Below are positions 46,682 to 55,065 of a DNA stretch of 58,626 nucleotides, piece by piece. The translations under genes and the position numbers were made by a program. This stretch comes from Oscillospiraceae bacterium (GTDB taxonomy: Bacteria > Bacillota_A > Clostridia > Oscillospirales > CAG-272): positions 1 through 58,626 of the forward strand of contig SVUH01000007.1 in NCBI GenBank assembly GCA_015063335.1. The letters are read 5' to 3'. The notes beneath the pieces are model-generated. The model was not told the DNA's origin and searched no databases. It saw only the letters and a program-made list of their open reading frames with translations. Within the stretch, counting starts at the first letter, position 1, and the number at the start of each line of letters is the position of its first letter.

Positions 46682-49600
46682 AATCACTTGAGCTTCAAGG
46701 CTTTAAATCCTTTCCCGACAAGACAAAGCTTACCTTTGAGGGCGGAGCGACGGTCATAGTCGGACCTAACGGAAGCGGAAAATCAAATATTTCGGACGCT
46801 ATGCGTTGGGTTCTTGGAGAGGTGTCCTCAAAGAGTATTCGCGGAACGAAGATGGAGGATATCATTTTCGGAGGCGCTGACAGCCGCCGTCCTATGGGAT
46901 ACGCCGAGGTTTCCGTTACCTTTGATAACACGGGAATGATAGGTAAGCTTGACTGCCCCTATGACGAGGTCACCGTAACCAGACGCTATTACCGCTCGGG
47001 AGAAAGTGAATATTTTATAAACCGCCGCGCATGCCGCTTAAAGGACATTTACGAGCTGTTTATGAATACGGGTGTCGGACGTGACGGATATTCCATTATC
47101 GGTCAGGGTAAGATAGCCGAGATAATTTCGCGCAAGAGCGACGAGAGAAGAAGTATTTTCGAGGACGCTTCGGGTATTGCCAAGTACCGCCACAAAAAGA
47201 GCGAGACCGAGCGCAAGCTCGCGTCAACCGAGGACAACATGACGCGTATCAACGACGTGTTCACCGAGGTCGCAGCGCAGGTAGGTCCGCTTGAAAAGGA
47301 AGCGGAGAAGGCAAAGCGCGCCATTGAGCTTCTCGAAACAAAGAAGCGCCTTGACGTTCAGCTGTGGCTTTACGACACGGAGAAGCTTCGCGAGGATATA
47401 GGCAAGTGCGAGGAGAGCTTCAAGCACGCGGAGTTTGACCTTACTACGGTTGAGGATTCCATAAAAGACCTTGAGGCGCAGAACGACAGACTCTTTGAGA
47501 TATCGCAGTCCAACAAGACCGAGTCGGAGAGACTTCTTGCCAAGATAAGAGAATGTACTGAGGAAAATCACCGCCTTGACAGCGAATACCGCGTTGGCGA
47601 AACTAATATACTTCATACGAAGGAGCTTATCGCCACGGCGCTCGGAAGCTGTGAGTCCACCGAGAACTCCATAAGGTCCGAGGAAGAAACGACGGCGGCA
47701 AGGCGCAATAAGATAGAGGAGCTTCGCGCCCTGCTTGATACGCGTATAGACGAGCATCTTCTTGCCGAGGCAGAGCAAAAGAGTGCTTCCGAGGAAGCGG
47801 AGAAGCTCAGCTTTGACATTGACAGAGCGCTATCCGATATTCACGTTATCGAGTCGGATATTGCCGACGTAAACGCGAGAATATCATTCATTGACAATTC
47901 AAGAAACACCGATACCGATAAAAACACCGCAATGCAGAACGAGATAGCCGCTTACGAGGCGGAGTCGGAAAAGCTTGAGGCAGAGATAGAGCGTATTCGT
48001 AAAACTGTCGAGGAATACGACGGAGTTTCGGCAGAGGCGACCGAGGAGTCGAGTCGCATAACAGTGAAGCTTGCAGAGCTTTATTCCGAGCGACACGATT
48101 CGAACGACGAGCTTGCTGCAGTAAGACTTCGCAAGGACTCCGCGCAGCAGAGAATAGACACCTTTAAGGCTATGGAAGAACAGCTTGAGGGCTATTCGGG
48201 AAGCGTAAGATACGTAATGAAAAAGTACGCAGAGGGCGCTATCACCGACAAGTACGGCGTGCATTGCGGAAAGATATACGGCCCGCTCTCCCAGCTTATC
48301 GATGTTGAGGACAGATACGTTACGGCGATAGAAACGGCGCTCGGACCTAATCTTCAGCACATCGTAGTTGAGGACGAGAGCGTTGCAAAGGCGGCAATGT
48401 TCGCGCTCAAGCGCGCAGAGGCAGGCCGCGCGACCTTCTTCCCGCTTTCCTCTATGAGAGGACAGACGGCGACCGAGGAGATGCGCGAGGCGGCAGGCTT
48501 CCAAGGATACATCGCGGTTGCGGACGAGCTTATAGTAAGCGACTCTAAATTCTCCGAGATACTTTCGGGATTGCTCGGAAGAACGCTCGTGTTTGATACC
48601 ATTGACAACGCGAACGCAATGGCAAAGAAGCTTAAATACAGAGTCAAGGCGGTAACGCTTGACGGTCAGCAGATAAACGTCGGCGGCTCGTTTACGGGCG
48701 GTTCGTCGAAGAATAAGGCTAATATCCTCGGCAGAGCGGGCGAGATAAAGCGACTTGAAGAAGAGATAGCGGGATTCGATAAGAGCATCGCAAAGCTTAC
48801 AAAATCCATTTCCGTACTCTCCGAAAAGATAGGTGAGCTTGAAGACGACAAGGACTCCGCTGAACAGAAGATAGGACTTATCAGAGTTATGAGAGATTCC
48901 GAGGCGGCAAGACTCTCGGAATTGTCGGCAAAGAGAGATGCAAACGTAACTCTTACCGAAAAGCTCAAAGAGGATTATGCCGAGCAGATACGCGCAAGAG
49001 AACAATTTGAGGAAGACAGAGAAAGACTGGCTGTTCGCAAGCGCGAGCTTGAAGCACAGATGTCCGAGATAAGCGCGGCGAGAGCCGAAATGGACATCAA
49101 GAGAAGCGCCTTTACCGACAAAAAGGAAGAATGCGAAAAGAGAATGACCGAGATATACATCGGTCTTACGGCAATAAGAAAGGATATCCAGACCGAGGAG
49201 CAGATGATCGCCGAGGCAGAGGCGCGTATGACGGGCTATGCCGATAGCATAGCTCTTGCACGCGCACACGTTGCGGAGCTTGAAGAAAAGATCTCCGAGT
49301 ACGAGGCACAGCGCAAGGAGAACAGAGCGACCTACGAGGAGGGTGTCAAGAGGCTTGCTGAGCTTAACGCAAAGAGAGCCAAGGTCGAGGAGGGCAGCTC
49401 TGAGTTTGAGCGCAAGCTCTCCGAGGTCAACGCCAAGATGCGCGAGAAGATGCAGCAAAAGGAAAATGCCTTTAAGGAGTTTACGCGCTTTGAAAACCGT
49501 CTTGGAAATCTTCGCGCGGAGCAGGATAAGCTTGCGGGCAAGCTGTGGGAGGAGCATGAGCTCACTCGCGCCGATGCCGTACAGCTTGGATACGAGCCGC

Positions 49601-50304
49601 TTGACGCGTCCACAAGAGCAGATGCGGCGACTAAGCAGACGGAGTGCCGTAACAAGCTTCGCGTGCTTGGAAACGTGGACCTTGACGCGGTCAACAAATA
49701 CAAGGAGGTCAAGGCGAGATACGACTACATGGAGGGGCAGATCAAGGACCTTACCGCGGCGCGCGACGACCTGCTTGACATCATAAGCAAGCTTGAGGGT
49801 GAGATGAAGACTGCGTTTATCGATTCCTTTAACCAGATAAACGAGAACTTCAACCGCACCTTCTCCGAGCTTTTCGGCGGCGGAAGCGCGGAAATATCGC
49901 TGACAGACCCCGACAACGTGCTTGAAAGCGGTATTGAGATAAAGGCGGCGCCTCCAGGAAAGATAATCAAGAACATGGTACAGCTTTCGGGCGGTGAGCA
50001 GGCATTTATCGCGATAGCGCTCGTGTTTGCGATCCTCAAGGTAAATCCCACGCCGTTCTGTATCTTCGACGAGATCGAGGCGGCGCTCGACGAGGTCAAC
50101 GTCGCAAGATTTGCAGAGTACATAAAGCGTTATGCAAGCGGAACGCAGTTCGTTATGATAACGCACAGACGTGGAACTATGGAGGCGGCTAACAGACTCT
50201 ACGGCGTAACCATGCCCGAAAGAGGAATCTCCAAGGTTCTTGAGCTTAACATAGACGATATTTCAAAGAAAAAAGGAGATGACTGGGATGGCATTCTTGG
50301 ATAA
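46672..50304 (+). CDS. smc: Chromosome segregation ATPase SMC
   Basis: A 1210-residue condensin subunit that organises and segregates the chromosome with ScpA and ScpB (not in this window). Walker A is VGPNGSGKSNISDAM (about 31-45). Coiled coils run at about 165-500 and 680-1020 around the hinge (about 510-640, with GSVRYVMKKYAEG and GGSFTGGSSKNKANI). The C-terminal head has signature QLSGGEQAFIAIAL and Walker B FCIFDEIEAALDEVNV. Translation starts at GTG 46672 behind GGAGGAAG, overlapping the upstream gene, and the last 17 nt overlap ftsY. Confidence 0.97.
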   Translation: MYLKSLELQGFKSFPDKTKLTFEGGATVIVGPNGSGKSNISDAMRWVLGEVSSKSIRGTKMEDIIFGGADSRRPMGYAEVSVTFDNTGMIGKLDCPYDEVTVTRRYYRSGESEYFINRRACRLKDIYELFMNTGVGRDGYSIIGQGKIAEIISRKSDERRSIFEDASGIAKYRHKKSETERKLASTEDNMTRINDVFTEVAAQVGPLEKEAEKAKRAIELLETKKRLDVQLWLYDTEKLREDIGKCEESFKHAEFDLTTVEDSIKDLEAQNDRLFEISQSNKTESERLLAKIRECTEENHRLDSEYRVGETNILHTKELIATALGSCESTENSIRSEEETTAARRNKIEELRALLDTRIDEHLLAEAEQKSASEEAEKLSFDIDRALSDIHVIESDIADVNARISFIDNSRNTDTDKNTAMQNEIAAYEAESEKLEAEIERIRKTVEEYDGVSAEATEESSRITVKLAELYSERHDSNDELAAVRLRKDSAQQRIDTFKAMEEQLEGYSGSVRYVMKKYAEGAITDKYGVHCGKIYGPLSQLIDVEDRYVTAIETALGPNLQHIVVEDESVAKAAMFALKRAEAGRATFFPLSSMRGQTATEEMREAAGFQGYIAVADELIVSDSKFSEILSGLLGRTLVFDTIDNANAMAKKLKYRVKAVTLDGQQINVGGSFTGGSSKNKANILGRAGEIKRLEEEIAGFDKSIAKLTKSISVLSEKIGELEDDKDSAEQKIGLIRVMRDSEAARLSELSAKRDANVTLTEKLKEDYAEQIRAREQFEEDRERLAVRKRELEAQMSEISAARAEMDIKRSAFTDKKEECEKRMTEIYIGLTAIRKDIQTEEQMIAEAEARMTGYADSIALARAHVAELEEKISEYEAQRKENRATYEEGVKRLAELNAKRAKVEEGSSEFERKLSEVNAKMREKMQQKENAFKEFTRFENRLGNLRAEQDKLAGKLWEEHELTRADAVQLGYEPLDASTRADAATKQTECRNKLRVLGNVDLDAVNKYKEVKARYDYMEGQIKDLTAARDDLLDIISKLEGEMKTAFIDSFNQINENFNRTFSELFGGGSAEISLTDPDNVLESGIEIKAAPPGKIIKNMVQLSGGEQAFIAIALVFAILKVNPTPFCIFDEIEAALDEVNVARFAEYIKRYASGTQFVMITHRRGTMEAANRLYGVTMPERGISKVLELNIDDISKKKGDDWDGILG

Positions 50305-51193
50305 GCTCAAAAGCGGACTTTCCAAAACGAAAAACGCCCTTTTCGGGCAGATAGATAACGTTCTCAAGGCGTTCGTTCGCGTTGACGAGGACTTGCTTGA
50401 GGAGCTTGAGGAGCTGCTTATAATGTCCGACGTCGGCGTGAATGCGACCGAGGAAATAATAGAGCGTCTTCGCGACGAGATAAAGTCGGGCAGACTCAAG
50501 GAAAAGGAGCAGGTCATGGACGCGCTCAAGGCAATACTCGAGGACATGATCGGCGAGGGCGGCAAGCTCGACCTTTCGGGCACACCTACGGTAATTTTGG
50601 TTATCGGTGTAAACGGCGCGGGTAAGACCACCTCTATCGGAAAAATTTCAAACAGACTCATTTCGAGCGGAAAGAGAGTAGTCGTTGCGGCGGCTGATAC
50701 TTTTCGCGCGGCGGCAATCGATCAGCTTAGCGTATGGTGTGAGCGCTCTGGCGCGGAGATCGTCCGTCAGAACGAGGGAAGCGACCCTGCGGCTGTCGTT
50801 TTCGACGCGATAAGCTACGCGAAGCGCCGCGGCGCGGACGTGCTCATCGTCGATACGGCGGGCAGACTTCACAACAAGAAAAACCTTATGAACGAGCTTG
50901 AAAAGATAAACCGAGTTATCGACAGAGAGCTTCCGGGTGCTGTGCGCGAAAACCTTTTGGTGCTTGACGCGACCACGGGGCAGAACGCGATATTGCAGGC
51001 AAAGGAGTTCAGAAATGCCGCAAGTATCACGGGACTCGTTCTCAACAAGCTTGACGGAACGGCGAAGGGCGGTATCGTCATCTCCATTAAAAAGGAGCTT
51101 GATATACCCGTTAAATTCGTCGGAGTGGGCGAGAAGATAGACGACATGCAGGAGTTTGACAGTGCTGAGTTTGTAAGCGCGCTGTTTGAGTGA
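50288..51193 (+). CDS. ftsY: Signal recognition particle receptor FtsY
   Basis: A 301-residue SRP GTPase that receives ribosome-SRP complexes at the membrane. I chose ATG 50288 (GGAG 9 nt upstream); ATG 50279 is too close to the ribosome site. The N-domain is short with no acidic A-domain, as in many Gram-positives. G1 is GVNGAGKTTSIGK, then AADTFRAAAIDQL, DTAGRL (G3) and LNKLDGTAKGG (G4). It overlaps smc by 17 nt and is followed 4 nt later by rdgB. Confidence 0.97.
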   Translation: MAFLDKLKSGLSKTKNALFGQIDNVLKAFVRVDEDLLEELEELLIMSDVGVNATEEIIERLRDEIKSGRLKEKEQVMDALKAILEDMIGEGGKLDLSGTPTVILVIGVNGAGKTTSIGKISNRLISSGKRVVVAAADTFRAAAIDQLSVWCERSGAEIVRQNEGSDPAAVVFDAISYAKRRGADVLIVDTAGRLHNKKNLMNELEKINRVIDRELPGAVRENLLVLDATTGQNAILQAKEFRNAASITGLVLNKLDGTAKGGIVISIKKELDIPVKFVGVGEKIDDMQEFDSAEFVSALFE

Positions 51194-51197
51194 CAAT

Positions 51198-51797
51198 ATG
51201 AAAGTAGTACTTGCATCACAAAATAAGCATAAGATATCGGAGCTTCAGGCTCTGCTTGCAAAGCATATCCCCGATATTGAGGTGATATCGCTTGCAGAGG
51301 CGGGCTTTTCGGGGGATATAGTCGAGGACGGAGAGACCTTTGAGGAAAACGCATTTATTAAGGCACGGGCGGCGGCAAGCACGGGATATATCGGGCTTGG
51401 CGACGACTCGGGACTGTGCGTGCGCGCGCTCGGCGGCGCACCCGGAATCTATTCCGCAAGATATGCGGGAGAGCACGGTGACGACGGAGCGAACAACCGT
51501 CTGCTCCTTAAAAATCTTGAGGGGGTAGAGGACAGACACGCGGAGTTTGTGTGCGTGATCGCTTGCGCGTTCCCGGAAAAGGACGGCGACGGACTTTTCT
51601 GCCGCGGCGCGACAGAGGGTAAGATCATCGACGAATACAAGGGCATGGGTGGCTTCGGCTACGATCCGCTCTTTTACTACGAGCCGTTCGGCAAGACCTT
51701 TGCCGAAATGACTCCCGAGGAAAAAAATTCCATATCACACAGAGGCAAGGCAATAGAGCTTCTTGCCGAGAAATTAGACTCTGCCATTAAAAATTAA
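51198..51797 (+). CDS. rdgB: XTP/dITP diphosphatase (RdgB/HAM1)
   Basis: A 199-residue house-cleaning enzyme that hydrolyses dITP, ITP and XTP to monophosphates and keeps deaminated purines out of DNA and RNA. Motifs are VLASQNKHKISELQALL, FEENAFIKARAAA, GLGDDSGLCVRAL and FGYDPLFYYEPFG with SHRGKA near the end. Length is typical. ATG 51198 is used; a TTG four codons upstream overlaps ftsY. It closes the first block of the operon before an R-A repeat. Confidence 0.96.
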   Translation: MKVVLASQNKHKISELQALLAKHIPDIEVISLAEAGFSGDIVEDGETFEENAFIKARAAASTGYIGLGDDSGLCVRALGGAPGIYSARYAGEHGDDGANNRLLLKNLEGVEDRHAEFVCVIACAFPEKDGDGLFCRGATEGKIIDEYKGMGGFGYDPLFYYEPFGKTFAEMTPEEKNSISHRGKAIELLAEKLDSAIKN

Positions 51798-51867
51798 AAC
51801 GGGTGTCGGGGGCGCGCACAAATAAAATTTTGTAGCTTAAGGCTATTGTAACAACAAATCATTTGTA

Positions 51868-51910
51868 CAGTTTTCTTTTGCCTACCTTTTCTTTTTCAAA
51901 AGAAAAGTAG
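51868..51910. repeat. Poly-purine hairpin repeat (family R-A)
   Basis: CTACCTTTTCTTTT pairs with AAAAGAAAAGTAG, preceded by CAGTTTTCTTTTGC. It separates rdgB from yhbY and may be a terminator or processing site within the block. The rest of 51798-51935 has no recognised signal. Confidence 0.7.
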
Positions 51911-51935
51911 GAAACCATAAAAAATGAGGTAAAAA

Positions 51936-52223
51936 ATGTTAACGTCAAAGGAAAGAGCATATCTTCGCGGACTTGCCAACAAGGAAAGTGCGATCATGCA
52001 GATCGGCAAGGGTGGAATAGGCGAAAATCTGGTAAAAACGATATCCGACGCGCTCGAAGCAAGAGAGCTTATAAAGCTTACGGTGCTTGAAAACTGCATG
52101 GGAACTCCCAAGGAAGTTGCAAACGAGCTGGCGGACGCGACCGACTCGGACGTAGTCGGAGTGGTGGGCAGAAAAATAATACTTTACCGCGAATCGGTAA
52201 ATAATAAGAGAATAGAGCTATGA
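51936..52223 (+). CDS. yhbY: YhbY family RNA-binding protein (CRM domain)
   Basis: A 95-residue CRM-domain protein linked to large ribosomal subunit assembly. LTSKERAYLRGLANKES, then MQIGKGGIGENLVKTISDAL with the GxxG loop, then LIKLTVLENC and VVGVVGRKIILYR cover the whole domain. Start ATG follows GAGGTAAAAA. Its stop overlaps the nadD start (ATGA), as in other Bacillota where the pair occurs together. Confidence 0.95.
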   Translation: MLTSKERAYLRGLANKESAIMQIGKGGIGENLVKTISDALEARELIKLTVLENCMGTPKEVANELADATDSDVVGVVGRKIILYRESVNNKRIEL

Positions 52224-52837
52224 ACGGATTTGACCATACGAGAGTGGGCATTTACGGCGGCACGTTCGCGCCAATTCACAACGGGCACGTAAGAGCCGCA
52301 AAGGCTTTTATGGAGCAGATGAAGCTGGATTATCTGTTTATAATTCCCGCGCATCTGCCGCCTCACAAGCAGATAGACGAGTCCGACGACCCGATATACA
52401 GACTCCGCATGTGCGAGCTTGCTTTTGAGGGCGTGGACGGAATCGTTATCTCCGACTGCGAGATACTTCGCGGGGGTAAAAGCTATACCTACGACACCTT
52501 AAAGGAGCTTCAGCGTGAGAACACGCGCCTGTTTTTGCTCTGCGGCACGGATATGGTGCTGACGTTTGACACGTGGTATCGCTTTGAGGATATTTTCAAG
52601 ATGTGCTATCCCGTTTACGTGCGCCGTGAAAACGATCCGCTCATAGGCAACAGAATAGTTACCAAGATCACCGAATACTACCAAAAGTACGGAGTCATGT
52701 TCCGCAAGATAATTACCGAGCCCGTGGAGCTTTCCTCGACGGATATACGCGCCTCTGTGCGCTCGGGCGAGGATATATCAAGTCTTGTACCCCAAAAGGT
52801 TGCAGAATTTATACGCGAGAATGGACTTTACTTATAA
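52220..52837 (+). CDS. nadD: Nicotinate-nucleotide adenylyltransferase NadD
   Basis: A 205-residue nucleotidyltransferase that makes nicotinate adenine dinucleotide in NAD synthesis. The active-site loop is GIYGGTFAPIHNGHVRAA (about 10-27), RLRMCELAFEGVDGI follows, and LSSTDIRASVRSGEDISSLV near residue 175 is the C-terminal ISSTxIR block. Its length is usual. It overlaps yhbY by 4 nt and precedes yqeK by 10 nt. Confidence 0.96.
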   Translation: MNGFDHTRVGIYGGTFAPIHNGHVRAAKAFMEQMKLDYLFIIPAHLPPHKQIDESDDPIYRLRMCELAFEGVDGIVISDCEILRGGKSYTYDTLKELQRENTRLFLLCGTDMVLTFDTWYRFEDIFKMCYPVYVRRENDPLIGNRIVTKITEYYQKYGVMFRKIITEPVELSSTDIRASVRSGEDISSLVPQKVAEFIRENGLYL

Positions 52838-52847
52838 GGAGAGAGAC

Positions 52848-53483
52848 ATGATAAGTGAAAAAATGCTTGATTCTCTCCGTGAGGATATTTCGGGGAAGAT
52901 GTCGGCGAAGCGGTTTTTTCATACCGCGGAGGTGGAGAAAATGGCGGCATATCTCGGAGAGCTTTACGCTCCCGAGCGCATATCTGAGCTTCGCGCGGCG
53001 GCGCTTCTCCACGACATAACCAAGGAATATCCCACGCCGTTGCAGATCTCGATATGCATAAGTGAGGATATCAAGCTTGAATCGGACGCGGTCTTCGCGC
53101 CCAAAACGCTTCACGCGCGCACCGCGGCGGCGCTGATCCCGAAGATGTATCCCGAGTTCGCTACCGAAACGGTGACGTCGGCAGTCCGCTGGCATACGAC
53201 GGGCAGAGAGGGAATGACGACGGCTGAGAAGATCATATATCTTGCGGACTATATCGACATGTCGCGTACCTTTTCGGATTGCGTGAGGCTTCGCGAGTAC
53301 TTTAATTCAAAGGACGTTCGCACTTTGACCGAGGAAGAAAAGGACGAGCATCTTACAAGAACGCTCATTATGTCGTTTGATATGACTATAAGAGGGCTTC
53401 TTGACGAGGGCTTGCCTATAAGCCGCGATTCGATCGAGGCAAGAAACGCGCTCGTAAGAGAGCTTATGTCAAAAAAAATGTGA
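52848..53483 (+). CDS. yqeK: Bis(5'-nucleosyl)-tetraphosphatase YqeK (HD domain)
   Basis: A 211-residue HD-domain hydrolase that cleaves diadenosine tetraphosphate symmetrically. Start ATG 52848 behind AAGGAGAGAG is preferred over an in-frame start inside nadD. The HD ligands are FFHTAEVEKMA, LLHDITKEYP and AVRWHTTGREG, with LADYIDMSRTF supplying the final Asp. It lies directly after nadD, its usual partner in Bacillota. Confidence 0.95.
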   Translation: MISEKMLDSLREDISGKMSAKRFFHTAEVEKMAAYLGELYAPERISELRAAALLHDITKEYPTPLQISICISEDIKLESDAVFAPKTLHARTAAALIPKMYPEFATETVTSAVRWHTTGREGMTTAEKIIYLADYIDMSRTFSDCVRLREYFNSKDVRTLTEEEKDEHLTRTLIMSFDMTIRGLLDEGLPISRDSIEARNALVRELMSKKM

Positions 53484-53497
53484 AAGCGTAAGCGTAT

Positions 53498-53535
53498 CTA
53501 CATACCAAACCGAATAACGAACGGTATGTAGGAGG
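53498..53535 (+). promoter_or_regulatory. Hairpin that overlaps the LCP gene ribosome binding site
   Basis: CTACATACC (53498-53506) pairs with GGTATGTAG (53523-53531), and the last two bases of the stem are the first of the AGGAGG site (53530-53535). It could limit or time translation of the LCP gene. Confidence 0.5.
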
Positions 53536-53543
53536 CTTGCAAA

Positions 53544-54545
53544 TTGGAAAATAAAAATTTTAAGTGGGTCATTACTACTGTTTCTCTCATACTCGCATCG
53601 GTTATCCTTTGGATAAGCGCGCTTGCGATAGCCGAAGGGAGAGTACGGAGCGCGGACAAAGACGTACCGCAAAATGCGACTCGGGCGGAGGCTTACAATA
53701 TACTGCTGCTAGGAATGGACGACAGCGCGGGGCTTTGCGACGTAATGATGCTTTTGCGCGTGGATTTTGGCGCAGAGAGCGTGAGTGTGGCGCAAATACC
53801 GCGAGATACCTACGCGCGCTTTACCGAGTCAAGCTATAAAAAGCTCAACGGCGCGTATGCCTCACTTGGCGGCGCGGATAAGACGGCGGAGTTTTTGTCG
53901 GGCGCATTGGGGATAGATATTGACCACTACGTGTGTGTCGGACTTGATACTCTCGGCGCGCTCGTTGACGCCGTTGGCGGCATTGACGTGGACGTGCCGA
54001 AGAACATGTATTATAACGACCCCTACCAAGGACTTTATATCGACATAAAGGCAGGGAAGAACCACCTTGACGGCGAGACGGCGCAAAAGTTCGTGCGTTA
54101 TCGGGCGGGGTATGCGGACGGCGACCTTGGAAGAATAGATGCGCAAAAGCTGTTTTTAGCGGCGTTCTTCAAAAAGCTTTCGGACGAATACTCACCCGCG
54201 CTTGCCGCAAAGCTCGCGCTCGCGGCAGACGGAGTGGAAACGGATATGGCGGTATCTGACATTATCTCCATAGGCGCGCGTGCCATGGACTTTTCCATGC
54301 GAAACATGCTCATGCTGACGCTCCCAGGTGAAGAGGCGATTGCCAAGAAAAGCGGAGCGAGCTATTACGTGCTCTCGCACGAGTCGTGCGCTGAGGTTAC
54401 GGCAAGCTACTTCGGCAGAAAAAGGGATTTTGATGCCGACGGAAGCTTTTTAAATGAGGATTACCAAAGCTTTATTGATATATACCGTACAAGAGTTGAA
54501 TATTCTCCCATTTCCGTTTATGAGTTGATTTTTGGAAACGAGTGA
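53544..54545 (+). CDS. LytR-CpsA-Psr (LCP) family phosphotransferase
   Basis: A 333-residue protein that starts at TTG 53544 behind AGGAGG with 8-nt spacing; no ATG is available in a suitable place. One N-terminal membrane helix (about 8-30) is followed by the extracellular LCP domain: NILLLGMDDSAGLCDVMMLL, VAQIPRDTYARF, YKKLNGAYASLGGADKTAEF, and KFVRYRAGYADGDLGRIDAQK with the Arg/Asp cluster. Such enzymes transfer undecaprenyl-linked polymers onto peptidoglycan. Position between yqeK and rsfS is common in Clostridia. Confidence 0.93.
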   Translation: MENKNFKWVITTVSLILASVILWISALAIAEGRVRSADKDVPQNATRAEAYNILLLGMDDSAGLCDVMMLLRVDFGAESVSVAQIPRDTYARFTESSYKKLNGAYASLGGADKTAEFLSGALGIDIDHYVCVGLDTLGALVDAVGGIDVDVPKNMYYNDPYQGLYIDIKAGKNHLDGETAQKFVRYRAGYADGDLGRIDAQKLFLAAFFKKLSDEYSPALAAKLALAADGVETDMAVSDIISIGARAMDFSMRNMLMLTLPGEEAIAKKSGASYYVLSHESCAEVTASYFGRKRDFDADGSFLNEDYQSFIDIYRTRVEYSPISVYELIFGNE

Positions 54546-54583
54546 GAAAAATTGCTAATATTTCCCGAAAAAGCAAATATCAC

Positions 54584-54612
54584 TTGACAAAACGGGGAAT
54601 TTGCATTACAAT
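54584..54612 (+). promoter_or_regulatory. sigma-A promoter of rsfS-leuS
   Basis: Consensus TTGACA (54584-54589), 17-nt spacer, TACAAT (54607-54612). No T-box leader separates it from rsfS or leuS. Confidence 0.82.
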
Positions 54613-54678
54613 GTTATGGTGTATTGACAAAAATATAAAATAAGGAAACAAGTAAAAATTTTAATAAAGGAAGTAAAA

Positions 54679-55044
54679 ATGGACAACATTCAGAACACCC
54701 AAGAGCTCGCTCCCCTTGACGCGGGCGACGCAAAGGCACTTGCCGAGGCTATCGCCGAGGTGCTCGACTCCAAAAAAGGACACGACATCAAGGTTATCCG
54801 CGTTGAGGACAAGACGGTAATATCCGAGTATTTCGTGCTTTGCACGGGTAACTCCAGCACGCAGATCAAGGCGCTTGCAGGCGAGGTTGAATATAAGCTC
54901 GAGCTTCGCGGCGTTAAGCCCTACGGAGTTGAGGGCAGAGATAACAACTCTTGGCTCGTGCTTGATTACAGCAACGTGATCGTTCATATATTCAGCCGAG
55001 AGGCAAGAGAGTTTTATAATCTCGACAAGCTTTACGAGGACTAA
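54679..55044 (+). CDS. rsfS: Ribosome silencing factor RsfS
   Basis: A 121-residue protein that binds ribosomal protein L14 and blocks subunit joining under starvation. It has the expected pattern: AEVLDSKKGHDIKVIRVED, VISEYFVLCTGNSSTQIKAL, then VEGRDNNSWLVLDYSNVIVH and FSREAREFYNLDKLYED at the end. Start ATG follows AAAGGAAG. It sits 21 nt before leuS. Confidence 0.96.
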   Translation: MDNIQNTQELAPLDAGDAKALAEAIAEVLDSKKGHDIKVIRVEDKTVISEYFVLCTGNSSTQIKALAGEVEYKLELRGVKPYGVEGRDNNSWLVLDYSNVIVHIFSREAREFYNLDKLYED

Positions 55045-55065
55045 TTTGTATAAGAGGATATAAAA

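Noticed and set aside
54546..54678. T-box riboswitch controlling leuS
   Set aside because: The leader between the promoter and rsfS is only about 65 nt and has no T-box sequence or antiterminator; none is found between rsfS and leuS either.
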